A DNA stretch of 64,000 bases from Leekyejoonella antrihumi (GCF_007845645.1 NZ_VCQV01000007.1:62001-126000), one strand, 5' to 3'. Shown: positions 28,838 to 42,547, counted from the stretch's first letter. Numbers and translations are program-made. The notes: generated by a model from the sequence alone, not told the origin.

Positions 28838-30252
28838 GCACCATCGAAGAACTCAACCCGGGACTCAAGGACTTCGGTGCCTACGAGTTCGGCTGGGCCG
28901 ACAGTGACGCCGCCGGCGCCACCGCGCGACGGGGCCTGTCCGAGGAGGTTGTCCGCGACATCTCGACGCTGAAGTCCGAACCGGAGTGGATGACCAAGAT
29001 CCGGTTCAAGGCGCTGCGCCTCTTCGAGAAGAAGCCGATGCCCACGTGGGGCTCCGACCTGAGCAAGCTCGACTTCCAGAACATCAAGTACTTCGTGAAG
29101 TCCACCGAGAAGCAGGCCACCTCGTGGGATGACCTGCCGGAGGACATCCGCAACACCTACGACAAGCTGGGCATCCCGGAGGCCGAGAAGCAGCAGATGG
29201 TCGGTGGGGTAACCGCTCAGTACGAGTCGGAGGTCGTCTACCACCAGATCCGCGAGGACCTGGAGGAGCAGGGCGTCATCTTCACCGACGCCGACACCGG
29301 CCTGCGTGAGCACCCTGAGCTCTTCAAAGAGTACTTCGGCTCCGTGATCCCGCCCGGTGACAACAAGTTCGCGTCGCTCAACACCGCGGTGTGGTCAGGC
29401 GGTTCGTTCGTCTATGTGCCACCGGGTGTGCACGTCGAGATCCCGCTGCAGGCCTACTTCCGGATCAACACCGAGAACATGGGTCAGTTCGAGCGCACGC
29501 TGATCATCGCCGACGAGGGCTCCTACGTCCACTACGTCGAGGGTTGCACCGCGCCCGTCTACAGCTCCGACTCGCTGCACTCCGCGGTGGTGGAGATCGT
29601 CGTGAAGAAGAACGCCCGAGTGCGCTACACGACGATCCAGAACTGGTCCACCAACGTCTACAACCTGGTGACGCAGCGGGCGACCTGCGCCGAGGGCGCC
29701 ACCATGGAGTGGATCGACGCCAACATGGGTTCCAAGGTGACGATGAAGTACCCCGCCTGCTATCTGCTTGGTGATCACGCCCGCGGGGACACGCTGTCCA
29801 TCGCGTTCGCTGGTGAGAACCAGCACCAGGACGCCGGTGCCAAGATGGTGCACGCCGCGCCCAACACCAGCTCGACGATCGTCAGCAAGTCGGTGGCGCG
29901 TCGTGGCGGACGCTCGTCCTATCGCGGTCTGGTGCAGATCCTCGAGGGTGCCAAGCACTCCAAGTCGAGCGTGGTCTGCGACGCGCTGCTCGTGGACCAG
30001 ATCAGCCGCAGTGACACCTACCCCTACGTCGATGTCCGCGAGGACGACGTGCAGATGGGCCACGAGGCAACGGTCTCGAAGGTCAGCGCGGATCAGCTGT
30101 TCTACCTCCAGTCCCGCGGCATGACCGAGCAGGAGGCCATGGGGATGATCGTGCGCGGCTTCGTCGAGCCGATCGCGCGCGAGCTGCCCATGGAGTACGC
30201 ACTTGAACTCAACCGGCTCATCGAGCTGCAGATGGAAGGAGCCGTCGGCTGA
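28834..30252 (+). CDS. sufB: Fe-S cluster assembly protein SufB
   Basis: SufB is the scaffold of the SufBC2D complex. The 472-residue protein has the family hallmarks [60 protein letters not shown] and [10 protein letters not shown]-like [20 protein letters not shown] at the C-terminus, where the Cys of EGCTAP and neighbouring residues belong to the proposed assembly site. It is coupled to sufR upstream and overlaps sufD by one base. Confidence 0.96.
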   Translation: MSTIEELNPGLKDFGAYEFGWADSDAAGATARRGLSEEVVRDISTLKSEPEWMTKIRFKALRLFEKKPMPTWGSDLSKLDFQNIKYFVKSTEKQATSWDDLPEDIRNTYDKLGIPEAEKQQMVGGVTAQYESEVVYHQIREDLEEQGVIFTDADTGLREHPELFKEYFGSVIPPGDNKFASLNTAVWSGGSFVYVPPGVHVEIPLQAYFRINTENMGQFERTLIIADEGSYVHYVEGCTAPVYSSDSLHSAVVEIVVKKNARVRYTTIQNWSTNVYNLVTQRATCAEGATMEWIDANMGSKVTMKYPACYLLGDHARGDTLSIAFAGENQHQDAGAKMVHAAPNTSSTIVSKSVARRGGRSSYRGLVQILEGAKHSKSSVVCDALLVDQISRSDTYPYVDVREDDVQMGHEATVSKVSADQLFYLQSRGMTEQEAMGMIVRGFVEPIARELPMEYALELNRLIELQMEGAVG

Positions 30253-31454
30253 TGTCCCTGTTGACCGACAAGGCCACGACACATACCGATCCGTCGTCAC
30301 TGGCCTCGGGTGCTGCTGTGCCCGACGTGTCCCGTGGCGCCCGCAAGACCTCGTTCGACGTCGCCGACTTCCCCGTCCCGCACGGACGCGAGGAGGACTG
30401 GCGCTTCACCCCCGTCGACCGGCTGAGCGGGCTCTTCACCGACCACCCGACCGACGGTCTCGGCACCGGGTCAGAGGCGGCCTCGGTGACCGTGCAGGCG
30501 CCGGACGAGGTGCTCGTCTCGACCCTTGCGCCGGGCGACGCCCCCCGCGGCACCGCCCTGGTGCCGGCCGACCGCGCCGCGGTGGTGGCGTCCGCTCAGA
30601 CCGAGAAGGCCCTTCATCTCACGATTCCCGCCGAGGCGGAGCTGGCCGAGCCGGTGCGCCTGACCGTCACCGGTCATGGTGCCGGCCGACGCAGCAACGG
30701 GCACTGTGTGATCGAGGCGAAGCATCACAGCAAGGCGATGGTCATCGTCACCCACGAGGGCTCGGCGGACCACACCGGTAACCTCGAGGTCATCGTCGGG
30801 GACGGCGCCGACCTGACCGTCGTCACGCTGCAGCAGTGGGACGACGACGCCAACCATCTCGGCCAGCACGACGCGCTGGTCGGGAACAGCGCGACCTACA
30901 AGCACATCGCCGTCACCCTCGGTGGAGCCATTGTGCGGATCAACTCCAACGTCCGCTACGCGGGCTCGGGCGGCGACGCGACGCTGCTCGGCGTCTACTT
31001 CGCGGACGCCGGTCAGCACCTGGAGCACCGCTCGTTCGTGGACCACAACGCGCCGCACTGCACCTCGCACGTGACGTACAAGGGTGCGCTGCAGGGCCAG
31101 TCCGCGCACACCGTGTGGGTCGGCGACGTGCTCATCCGTGCCGAGGCCGAAGGCATCGAGACCTACGAGCAGAACCGCAACCTGGTGCTGACCGATGGCG
31201 CCCGCGCCGACTCGGTGCCCAACCTGGAGATCGAGACCGGCGAGATCATCGGTGCCGGGCACGCCTCCTCGACGGGACGGTTCGACGACGAGCAGCTGTT
31301 CTACCTGCAGGCTCGCGGCATCCCCGAGCGGGATGCCCGTCGGCTGGTCGTGCGCGGGTTCTTCGCCGACGTCGTCAGCAAGATCCGGGTGCCCGAAGTG
31401 GTCGACGCCGTGATGGAGGCCATCGAGATCGAGCTGTCCCAGGCCACCGAATGA
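30252..31454 (+). CDS. sufD: Fe-S cluster assembly protein SufD
   Basis: SufD pairs with SufB in the scaffold complex. The 400-residue protein has GREEDWRFTPVDRLSGLF near the start, the right-handed beta-helix region and the conserved end EQLFYLQARGIPERDARRL with FFADVVSKI. The His in HCTSHVTYKG corresponds to a conserved assembly residue. It overlaps sufB by one base and the following ferredoxin gene by 4 bases, a fully coupled order. Confidence 0.95.
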   Translation: MSLLTDKATTHTDPSSLASGAAVPDVSRGARKTSFDVADFPVPHGREEDWRFTPVDRLSGLFTDHPTDGLGTGSEAASVTVQAPDEVLVSTLAPGDAPRGTALVPADRAAVVASAQTEKALHLTIPAEAELAEPVRLTVTGHGAGRRSNGHCVIEAKHHSKAMVIVTHEGSADHTGNLEVIVGDGADLTVVTLQQWDDDANHLGQHDALVGNSATYKHIAVTLGGAIVRINSNVRYAGSGGDATLLGVYFADAGQHLEHRSFVDHNAPHCTSHVTYKGALQGQSAHTVWVGDVLIRAEAEGIETYEQNRNLVLTDGARADSVPNLEIETGEIIGAGHASSTGRFDDEQLFYLQARGIPERDARRLVVRGFFADVVSKIRVPEVVDAVMEAIEIELSQATE

Positions 31455-31786
31455 GCGAGCAGACCAGCACCGAGGAGTTCGTGCGGGTGTGCACGCTCGA
31501 CGAGTTGCCGCAGGTCGGCGCGGCCTGCGCCGAGATCAACGGGAAGCGGGTCTGCATCGCCCGTGACTCGGCCGGTGACGTGCACGCGATCGACGACACC
31601 TGCTCGCACGCCAACGTGTCCCTGTCTGAGGGAGACATCGACGGGCACACGATCGAGTGCTGGCTGCACGGCTCACGGTTCGACCTGCGCAGCGGCGAGC
31701 CAACCGGCCTGCCGGCCACCGAGCCGGTTGCCGTCTACCCGGTGAAGATCGACGGCGACGACGTCTATGTCGCCGTTCCCAACTGA
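31451..31786 (+). CDS. Rieske-type ferredoxin of the suf operon
   Basis: The 111-residue cytosolic protein has the Rieske motifs CSHANVSLSEG and CWLHGSRFD, holding a [2Fe-2S] cluster through two Cys and two His. It resembles bacterial dioxygenase ferredoxins. A Rieske ferredoxin between sufD and sufC is usual in actinobacterial suf operons; its role, perhaps electron supply for assembly, is unproven. The ATG overlaps sufD by 4 bases. Confidence 0.9.
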   Translation: MSEQTSTEEFVRVCTLDELPQVGAACAEINGKRVCIARDSAGDVHAIDDTCSHANVSLSEGDIDGHTIECWLHGSRFDLRSGEPTGLPATEPVAVYPVKIDGDDVYVAVPN

Positions 31787-31806
31787 CCTGAAGGAAGAAC
31801 GAACAC

Positions 31807-33929
<2,123 letters not shown>

Positions 33930-34448
33930 ATGGACTTGTACCAGGAGCTGATCCTCGAGCACTCGAAACATCCCGTGGGTGCCGGCCTTCGCGAGCCCTT
34001 CGATGCGGAGGTCCACCAGGTCAACACCAGCTGTGGTGACGAGGTCACCCTGCGCGTGGGCCTTGACGGATCCGGCGAAGCGGCGATCGTGCGCGACGTG
34101 TCGTATGACTCGATCGGGTGCTCGATCTCCGTCGCCGCGGCGTCCGTGCTCGCCGAGGAGGTCACCGGCCACAGCGTCGCCGAGGCGCTGCGGACCTTCG
34201 AGGCCATGCGCGGGATGCTGACCAGCCGTGGCACGGATGCCGGGGACGAGGAAATGATCGGCGACGGCGTAGCGTTTGCAGGAGTAGCGAAGTATCCCGC
34301 TCGCGTGAAGTGTGCGCTGTTGGCATGGACCGCCTTCACCGATGCACTCGCGCGTGCCGGGATCGACCTTCCCGTGCGAGCGGGAAGTGCACCGACCACC
34401 GACAGAACGTCGCAGGAGAACACCGAATCGTCCGGGAGGACAGCATGA
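33930..34448 (+). CDS. sufU: SufU-type sulfurtransferase
   Basis: SufU accepts sulfur from SufS through a zinc-bound cysteine. The 172-residue protein starts MDLYQELILEHSKHP and has the conserved Cys/Asp ligands in QVNTSCGDEVTLRVG, YDSIGCSISVAAASV and ARVKCALLAW. About 25 polar residues follow the last conserved helix. ATG directly follows the sufS stop; its own stop overlaps sufT by 4 bases. No sufE is present, as usual where SufU serves. Confidence 0.95.
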   Translation: MDLYQELILEHSKHPVGAGLREPFDAEVHQVNTSCGDEVTLRVGLDGSGEAAIVRDVSYDSIGCSISVAAASVLAEEVTGHSVAEALRTFEAMRGMLTSRGTDAGDEEMIGDGVAFAGVAKYPARVKCALLAWTAFTDALARAGIDLPVRAGSAPTTDRTSQENTESSGRTA

Positions 34449-34774
34449 GCGACACCACGACAACCCCACCCAATGTCGCGGACGTCGAAGAGGCGCTGCG
34501 CGATGTCGTTGACCCCGAGCTCGGGATCAATGTCGTCGACCTTGGCCTCATCTACGGCGTGACCGTGGACAGCGAGGCGCACGCCGTCATCGACATGACG
34601 CTGACGAGCGCCGCGTGCCCGCTCACCGACGTGATCGAGGACCAGTGCGCGCAGGCCCTGGAGGGTCTGGTGACCAGTCACCGGATCAACTGGGTCTGGA
34701 TGCCGCCGTGGGGCCCCGACAAGATCACCGATGACGGTCGCGACCAGTTGCGCGCACTGGGTTTCAACATCTAG
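34445..34774 (+). CDS. sufT: SufT / MIP18-family Fe-S maturation factor
   Basis: The 109-residue protein is a DUF59/MIP18 family member, with VEEALRDVVDPELGINVVDL and LTSAACPLTDVIEDQ carrying the conserved Cys. SufT proteins help mature Fe-S proteins under high demand. It is the last gene of the suf operon, overlapping sufU by 4 bases (ATGA). ATG 34445 begins the conserved N-terminus. Confidence 0.93.
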   Translation: MSDTTTTPPNVADVEEALRDVVDPELGINVVDLGLIYGVTVDSEAHAVIDMTLTSAACPLTDVIEDQCAQALEGLVTSHRINWVWMPPWGPDKITDDGRDQLRALGFNI

Positions 34775-34851
34775 ATCTGCCGCCTGCGTGGGGCTTCCTT
34801 GACCCCGAGCACGGCCTCGTGGGGAGGGCCGCAAGCGGAGCCGATGCAGCG
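34775..34851. other. Operon end after suf genes
   Basis: The suf operon ends here. GGGGCTTCC...GGGGAGGGC contains short GC-rich pairings but no clear intrinsic terminator with a T-tract. Confidence 0.3.
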
Positions 34852-35231
34852 CTACGTGGCCGGGAGCCACTGCCCGTGCAGTTGGTAGCTGCCCGCGCTG
34901 TGAAGGGTGAGCGTTGTCCACGCACCATGACGGGTGAGGACAGCAGGTTCACTTGTGGGCGGCCCGGTGACGGTGAGCAATGGCGACCAGTGCAGACCCA
35001 GGGCAACTGTGGCGGGCCCGTTGACGCTGACGATCATCTCGTCCTGGTTGAGGCGGCCATCAGGTCGCCGACCGGCGGTCGCACGACCAGGAAGCCGATT
35101 GTGCTCATCAACGCGAACACGAGGGGTCCCACGAACTCATACGAGAGTCCGAACCGGGTACGTTCGAGCGCAGGTACCCGCACCATTGCCATCGTGTCAC
35201 CGTAGGGTGGCTGCTGGTCAACCGCTGACAA
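34852..35231 (-). pseudogene. Remnant of the C-terminal end of a large membrane protein
   Basis: Two minus-strand frames adjoin at 35034-35037. The upstream one (65 codons) holds a membrane helix in FGLSYEFVGPLVFALMSTIG; the downstream one reads VSVNGPATVALGLHWSPLLT and later GAWTTLTLHSAGSYQLHGQW. This helix plus small beta domain resembles the extracytoplasmic end of large multi-helix actinobacterial membrane proteins such as glycosyltransferases. The rest is absent, so a decayed gene is the best reading. Confidence 0.45.
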
Positions 35232-35626
35232 TTGCCGCGCAGCTCGAAGAGGGTAGCAACCCCAGAGGATCTATCCCGGACCACGTGCTGCCCGCCCGGT
35301 TGTAACTGGTCACCGTTCTTGGGGCGTTCTTCTGGCACCACATCTGCTCCGGACCGCTCGTAGAGACGCTGCTGAACGCGATCGCGTCGAGCCGTTCATG
35401 GCCCTTTCTCGTCGCTTCGATGATGAGCGCAGATGCGAGCGTGAATCCCGCGCAATCCGATTGGGGTCTGTTGCCCGGCGCGGGCTGAGCACATATTGAT
35501 TTCGGCGGTCCGTGTCGGACGCGTAGACTGGCGGCGTAGACCATGGACGTCTCGCCTGCGGCATGCGGGTCGGACGTCCGTGTCATGTCCGCCACCACCT
35601 ACCACCGTTCCCCGAGGAGAGTCGCT
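35232..35626. other. Intergenic region without a supported gene
   Basis: Open frames on the minus strand here (up to 126 codons) have poor codon use and no recognisable motif. The stretch near 35600-35626 supplies the leader and GAGGAGA ribosome site of the ABC-F gene. Confidence 0.4.
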
Positions 35627-37225
<1,599 letters not shown>

Positions 37226-37230
37226 GAGTC

Positions 37231-38028
37231 GTGAGCACCGTTCCCCTGCCGGTCCGGCCGCATCCCCGCCTGGAAATGCGTCAGGAGGGGCCGATCCTGA
37301 CCCTGACGCTCGACCACGCAGCGTCCGGCAACGCGCAGCTGCCGTCGCTCTGGCTGCGGCTGGCCGAGATCGGCCGCGACCTGCGGCCCGACACCCGTGT
37401 CGTCATCATTCGCGCGAACGGTCCCGACTTCTCGCGCGGAATCGACAGCGACTGGCTGGCCGGTCGCAGTGCCGAGCCTGGCCTGCCCGAGCTCGCCGGT
37501 CACACGGCCACGCAGGCGACCGCGGTGAACGACGAGATCCTCGAGTATCAGAAGGCGTTCGCGATCTGGTCGCGCACGCACGCCGTCTCGATCGCCGCGG
37601 TCCAGGGCGAGGCGACCGGCGTCGGCCTGCAGCTGGCCCTTGCCTGCGACCTGCGCATCGTCTCGACGAACACCCGTATGCGGATGCATCAGCCGGGTCT
37701 GGGCGTTCTGCCCGTGCTCGGTGGGACCCACATGCTGGTGAATCTGGTCGGTTACAGTCGTGCGCTGGAGATCTGCACGACGGGGCGCGAGGTGGGGGGA
37801 CCGGAGGCGACGCGGATCGGCCTGGCAGCGCTGCATGTGCCGGTGGGCGAGCTCGATGAGGCGTGCCGTGACCTGGCCGACGCCGTGCTGGCGAACTCGC
37901 CCTCCGGCATACGTGTGGTGAGTTCGTTGTTGCGCTCAGCGACAACGGCCTCGCCGGAGCAGCAGCAGTACCTCGAGCGCACCGCCTTCGTGCACATGCT
38001 TGAGGCGCTCCGAGACGCACCGGAATAA
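37231..38028 (+). CDS. Enoyl-CoA hydratase/isomerase family protein
   Basis: The 265-residue crotonase-fold protein has VVIIRANGPDFSRGID (the first oxyanion-hole region; GID replaces the usual GAD/GMD) and AAVQGEATGVGLQLALACDL (second oxyanion region; a catalytic Glu is not evident). It could be a hydratase, isomerase or a non-catalytic relative. GTG 37231 is 5 bases after the ABC-F gene, and the next gene starts 14 bases on, so all are cotranscribed. Confidence 0.85.
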   Translation: MSTVPLPVRPHPRLEMRQEGPILTLTLDHAASGNAQLPSLWLRLAEIGRDLRPDTRVVIIRANGPDFSRGIDSDWLAGRSAEPGLPELAGHTATQATAVNDEILEYQKAFAIWSRTHAVSIAAVQGEATGVGLQLALACDLRIVSTNTRMRMHQPGLGVLPVLGGTHMLVNLVGYSRALEICTTGREVGGPEATRIGLAALHVPVGELDEACRDLADAVLANSPSGIRVVSSLLRSATTASPEQQQYLERTAFVHMLEALRDAPE

Positions 38029-38042
38029 CAAGGGAGCACGCA

Positions 38043-39926
38043 ATGAGCGCGAGCGGCTGGTACACCATGCGGTCCATGTCGCGCGACGACTCGGTCAAGA
38101 AGGCCGTGCTACGCAAGGGGACCGCCCGGCGGGTCCTGGGCTATGCCGGGCCCTACCGGCGACCGATCGTCGTCTTCCTCGTCCTGGTGGTGATCGACGC
38201 CGTGCTCGTCGTCGCCTCGCCGCTGATCCTCAAGGAGATCGTCGACAAGGGCGTCATCGGCAAGGACACCGCTCTCGTGGTGGAGTTGGCGCTGCTCGCC
38301 GGGGTGGTCGCCGTCCTCGACGCCGGCCTCACGGTGGTCGAACGCTGGCTGTCGGCGACGCTCGGGGAAGGGCTGATCTACGACCTGCGGCGCGAGGTCT
38401 TCGCGCATGTGCTGCGTCAGCCCATCGCGTTCTTCACCCGCACGCAGACCGGCGCCCTGGTGACCCGGCTGAACTCTGACGTGATCGGTGCCCAGCAGGC
38501 CTTCACCTCGGTGATGTCCAACGTCGTCTCGAATGCCGTGAGCCTGGTCGTCATCGTGGCGGCCATGGCCACGCTGTCCTGGAAGCTGACGCTTGCAGCG
38601 CTGCTGCTGGTGCCGCTCTTCCTCATCCCGACGCGACTGATGGGGCGCCGCCTGGCCCGACTCGCCCGAGACCAGATGGTCGAGAACGCTGACCTGGGCA
38701 CCCGCATGACCGAGCGCTTCAATGTCGCAGGAGCTTTGTTGGTCAAGCTCTTCGGCCGCCCCGACCTGGAGGACGACGAGTACGCCCAGCGCGCCGTGCG
38801 GGTGCGCGACATCGGCATCAGCATCGCCGTGCAGCGCAGCATCTTCCTGGTCGGACTGACCCTGCTCGCGTCCATCGCGACGGCCATCGTCTACGGGTTC
38901 GGTGGGGTGATGGCCGCGCACGGGACGCTGACCATCGGCACGCTGCTGGCCCTGGCGGCGCTGCTCGCGCGGCTCTACGCGCCCCTGACGGCGCTGTCGA
39001 ACGTCAGAGTCGACGTCCTGACGGCGCTCGTCTCCTTCGATCGTGTCTTCGAGGTGCTCGACCTGCAGCCGTTGGTACGCGCGCCGGAGCACCCGGTGGC
39101 CCTGCCGAGCGGGCCGGTCGGTGTGCAGGTCGAGGACGTGACCTACTCGTATCCGGCCGCTGCCGAGGTGTCGTTGGAGTCCTTGGAGACTGTGCCGACA
39201 CGAGACACGGGTGCAGGGGAGCCGGTGCTAAGGGGCGTCAGCTTCACCGTCCAACCGGGGGAGATGGTGGCACTGGTCGGGCCCTCGGGCGCCGGCAAGA
39301 CCACGATCACCGGTCTGCTCTCGCGACTCTACGATCCCGTCGCCGGATGCGTCCGGGTCGGCGGAGTGGACCTGCGCAACGCCGACCCGGACTCGCTGCG
39401 AGACACCGTTGGTGTGGTGACGCAGGAGGCGCACATGTTCCACGACACCATCCGCGCGAACCTGTTGTATGCGCAGCCGAATGCGAGCGAGCAGCAGTTG
39501 GAGGACGCGCTGCGTGCTGCGCAGGTGTGGGAGCTGGTCACCCGGCTTCCCTACGGCCTGGACACCCTCGTCGGAGACCGCGGCCATCGCCTTTCCGGCG
39601 GAGAGAAGCAGCGACTGTCCATCGCGCGCCTGCTGCTCAAGGCGCCGTCACTGGTCGTGCTCGACGAGGCCACCGCCCACCTGGACAGCGAGTCCGAGGT
39701 GGCCGTCCAGCGAGCACTCGACACGGCACTCGAGGGGCGGACCTCCGTGGTCATCGCGCACCGGCTGTCAACGGTTCGCGATGCCGACCGGATCCTCGTG
39801 ATCCAGAATGGTCAGGTGGTCGAGGAGGGGCCGCACGCGAAGCTGCTGGCCGACGGCGGCCTGTATGCAGATCTGTACCGCACCCAGTTCCAGGAGCATG
39901 ATGACAAAACTCGCATCGGGCAGTAA
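38043..39926 (+). CDS. ABC exporter with fused membrane and ATPase domains
   Basis: The 627-residue protein has a six-helix exporter domain (about residues 35-330, with the FFTRTQTGALVTRLNSDVIG intracellular loop) and a C-terminal ATPase with Walker A VGPSGAGKTTITGLLSRLYD, signature LSGGEKQRLSIARLLL, Walker B LDEATAHLDSE and IAHRLSTVRDADRI. Such half-transporters dimerise and export lipids or drugs; the substrate is not known. The 3' end overlaps the P1 peptidase gene. Confidence 0.93.
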   Translation: MSASGWYTMRSMSRDDSVKKAVLRKGTARRVLGYAGPYRRPIVVFLVLVVIDAVLVVASPLILKEIVDKGVIGKDTALVVELALLAGVVAVLDAGLTVVERWLSATLGEGLIYDLRREVFAHVLRQPIAFFTRTQTGALVTRLNSDVIGAQQAFTSVMSNVVSNAVSLVVIVAAMATLSWKLTLAALLLVPLFLIPTRLMGRRLARLARDQMVENADLGTRMTERFNVAGALLVKLFGRPDLEDDEYAQRAVRVRDIGISIAVQRSIFLVGLTLLASIATAIVYGFGGVMAAHGTLTIGTLLALAALLARLYAPLTALSNVRVDVLTALVSFDRVFEVLDLQPLVRAPEHPVALPSGPVGVQVEDVTYSYPAAAEVSLESLETVPTRDTGAGEPVLRGVSFTVQPGEMVALVGPSGAGKTTITGLLSRLYDPVAGCVRVGGVDLRNADPDSLRDTVGVVTQEAHMFHDTIRANLLYAQPNASEQQLEDALRAAQVWELVTRLPYGLDTLVGDRGHRLSGGEKQRLSIARLLLKAPSLVVLDEATAHLDSESEVAVQRALDTALEGRTSVVIAHRLSTVRDADRILVIQNGQVVEEGPHAKLLADGGLYADLYRTQFQEHDDKTRIGQ

Positions 39927-40980
39927 CCCCGCGAAGCCCTCGCCGCAGACACCGCGGCGAGCGCGAGACCTGGGCATCACGACCGGCCGGTATCCGACCG
40001 GACCGCGCAACGCGCTGACCGACGTTGCCGGCGTGCGGGTGGGGCACACCACCGTCCGGGACGGGACCACCCTGCATACCGGCGTGACGGCGATCGTGCC
40101 CGATGCGGTGGATTGCGCCGGCGGCAGTTTGCCAGCAGGACTTTTCGTCGGCAACGGGTTCGGCAAGCTGATCGGTGCGACCCAGCTGGCCGAGCTGGGC
40201 GCGATCGAGACGCCGATCCTGCTGACCGGCACACTGTCCGCGTTCCGGGTGGCGGATGCGCTCGTCTCGTATGTGCTCGCGATGCGAGGCAACGAGGACG
40301 TGCAGACGCTGAATCCGATAGTGGGAGAGACGAATGACGGATTCCTCTCGGACATCCGTCGTCGTCCGGTGACCGAGGCCCACGTCATCGACGCGTTGGG
40401 ATCCGCGAGCGCCGACGACGTCCAGGAGGGCTGTGTCGGTGCAGGAACCGGCACGGGTGCGCTCGGGTTCAAGGGCGGCATCGGCACGGCATCACGGGTC
40501 GCGCCGCTTGATGGCCAGGGGGACTGCACCGTCGGTGTGCTCGTCCAGTCCAACTTCAGTGGGACATTGCGGGTGCGCGGGGTGCCGATCTCCAGGGACT
40601 ATGAAGATGGCGCCGACGGTGAGGAGCCGCAGGGCAACTCGTGCATGATCATCGTCGCCGTGGATCGGGGCCTGGACTCTCGTCAGCTGCGTCGCGTCGC
40701 GACCCGGGCCGTGTTCGGACTGGCCCGCATCGGTTCGGACTTCGCCCAGGGCAGCGGCGACTATGGGATCGCCTTCTCGACGGTGAACGCCTCGGAGAAC
40801 CTGCCTGACGCCGCGCTCGACCCGGCGTTCTTCGCGGCTCAGGAGGCGGTCGAGGAGGCCGTGCTGAACTCGCTGACGATGGCCACCACGACGCACGGTC
40901 ATCACGCGCACACCAGGTCCGCGGTGTCACACGCGCAGCTGCTGCGAGCGTGCCGTCGGGCGGGTGCCATCCCGGACTGA
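39901..40980 (+). CDS. P1 (DmpA) family N-terminal-nucleophile hydrolase
   Basis: The 359-residue protein belongs to the self-cleaving P1/DmpA fold, which includes aminopeptidases, beta-peptidyl aminopeptidases and nylon-oligomer hydrolases. It contains NALTDVAGVRVGHTTVRDG near the start, GLFVGNGFGKLIGATQLAEL, NPIVGETNDGFLSDIRR and the cleavage site QGN-SCMIIVAVD, giving nucleophile Ser247 after cleavage behind Asn246. Physiological substrate is unknown. ATG 39901 sits in the ABC exporter 3' end after AGGAG; ATG 39898 is also possible. MFS starts inside its stop. Confidence 0.9.
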   Translation: MTKLASGSNPAKPSPQTPRRARDLGITTGRYPTGPRNALTDVAGVRVGHTTVRDGTTLHTGVTAIVPDAVDCAGGSLPAGLFVGNGFGKLIGATQLAELGAIETPILLTGTLSAFRVADALVSYVLAMRGNEDVQTLNPIVGETNDGFLSDIRRRPVTEAHVIDALGSASADDVQEGCVGAGTGTGALGFKGGIGTASRVAPLDGQGDCTVGVLVQSNFSGTLRVRGVPISRDYEDGADGEEPQGNSCMIIVAVDRGLDSRQLRRVATRAVFGLARIGSDFAQGSGDYGIAFSTVNASENLPDAALDPAFFAAQEAVEEAVLNSLTMATTTHGHHAHTRSAVSHAQLLRACRRAGAIPD

Positions 40981-42490
40981 GTCCGCCGGCATCCCTGCTG
41001 TCGACGTGGGCCTCGGTAGGTGGTTATCTGGTCTGGTGGCAGGACTGCGGCACGACCATCGGACGCCTGTGCTCGTCGCGCTCATCCTCGCGATGGCACT
41101 GGTGGCCATGGACACCACCATCGTCGCGACCGCGATCCCTCAGGTGGCCGGTGACCTCGGTGGGTTCTCGCAGGTCGGCTGGGTCTTCTCGATCTACCTG
41201 CTCGCCCAGACCGTGACCATCCCGGTCTATGGCAAGCTCGCGGACCTCTACGGCCGCAAACCGATCCTGGTCATCGGCGTTGTCGTCTTCCTGATCGGTT
41301 CGCTGTTGTCGGCGTTGTCCTGGAGCATGACGGCGCTGATCGCCTTCCGGGCGCTGCAAGGTCTCGGCGCGGGCTCGATCGGTGCGACGGTCAACACGGT
41401 CGCCGGTGATCTCTACAGTGTGCAGGAGCGTGGTCGGGTCCAGGGATACCTGTCCAGTGTCTGGGGGATCGCCGCCGTCGTCGCCCCGGCCCTGGGTGGG
41501 TTCTTCGCGCAGTACACCTCCTGGCGGTGGATCTTCCTGGTGAACCTGCCCATTGGCGCGCTGGCGCTCACGCTGATCCTTCGCGACCTGCACGAGAAGG
41601 TCGAGCGGACGCGACATCGGATCGACTACGCCGGTGCCGCACTGGTGCTGATCGCCGCCGGGGCACTGATCCTTGCGCTGCTCCAGGGCAGCACGTCGTG
41701 GGGTTGGACGTCTGCGCCGACGATGGTGACCCTGGCGGTCGCCGTGGTCGCCGCCGTGGCCCTGGTCTTTGTGGAGCAGCGCGCGTCCGAACCGATGCTT
41801 CCCACCTGGCTGTGGACCAAACGGCTGACGGCCGGATCGTATGCGGCGACGGCCACGGCCGGTCTGATGGTCATCGGCCTGTCGGTGTATCTGCCCAACT
41901 GGGGCCAGACCGTGCTCGGGCTCGGAGCCGTCGCCGCCGGGTTCGTCCTCGCGGTGATGAGCATGACCTGGCCGACCGCGTCGGGCCTGTCCGCCAGGCT
42001 GTACATGCGGGTGGGATTCCGGAACGCCGCACTGATCGGCACGGTGTTCGCCATAGCCTCCGGCTGCGTGTTCACCACACTCGGCGTGCACAGCTCCGTC
42101 TGGGTCCCGGTCATCGCCAGCGCGCTGATGGGCGCCGGTATGGGGCTGATCGTCTCGCCGCTGCTCGTCGGCCTGCAGAACACGGTCGGCTGGGACCAGC
42201 GCGGGATGATCACCGGTGGAGCGATGTTCGCCCGGTTCCTCGGACAGAGCCTTGGCGCAGCCGTCTTCGGCGCGGTCAGCAACACCGTGCTGCGCGATCA
42301 GCACGGCGCGACGAAGGCCGTCGCCATGAACGCCGCCACGCACGCGGTGTTCGTCGGACTGCTGCTCGCGGCCGTGGTGACCGCGGTACTTCTGGTGGTC
42401 GTCGTGCCGCGGCACTTCCCGAGTGTCGGCGCCGAGACACCGCAGACCAAGCAGCAAGCAGCCGAACCCCACACCGAGCCGACTGCCTGA
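40964..42490 (+). CDS. MFS drug exporter, DHA2 type (14 helices)
   Basis: The 508-residue protein shows the DHA2 pattern: helix 1 with ALVAMDTTIVATAIPQVAGD (motif D1), loop motif A GKLADLYGRKPILVIG, and motif C in helix 5 (SVWGIAAVVAPALGGFFAQY), with about fourteen helices. Such proteins export drugs, dyes or metabolites with protons. The start is uncertain: GTG 40964 overlaps the peptidase stop, and GTG 41036 begins 10 or so residues before the conserved region; neither has a good ribosome site. Confidence 0.92.
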   Translation: MPSRTESAGIPAVDVGLGRWLSGLVAGLRHDHRTPVLVALILAMALVAMDTTIVATAIPQVAGDLGGFSQVGWVFSIYLLAQTVTIPVYGKLADLYGRKPILVIGVVVFLIGSLLSALSWSMTALIAFRALQGLGAGSIGATVNTVAGDLYSVQERGRVQGYLSSVWGIAAVVAPALGGFFAQYTSWRWIFLVNLPIGALALTLILRDLHEKVERTRHRIDYAGAALVLIAAGALILALLQGSTSWGWTSAPTMVTLAVAVVAAVALVFVEQRASEPMLPTWLWTKRLTAGSYAATATAGLMVIGLSVYLPNWGQTVLGLGAVAAGFVLAVMSMTWPTASGLSARLYMRVGFRNAALIGTVFAIASGCVFTTLGVHSSVWVPVIASALMGAGMGLIVSPLLVGLQNTVGWDQRGMITGGAMFARFLGQSLGAAVFGAVSNTVLRDQHGATKAVAMNAATHAVFVGLLLAAVVTAVLLVVVVPRHFPSVGAETPQTKQQAAEPHTEPTA

Positions 42491-42547
42491 CCGCGCCGGG
42501 TGGCACAGTGGTGCGTGCTGCAAACCGACTTCGACCGGGAGAGAAGC

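Noticed and set aside
33930-34774. sufU-sufT as evidence of a new Fe-S pathway
   Set aside because: This composition and order is normal for actinobacterial suf operons.
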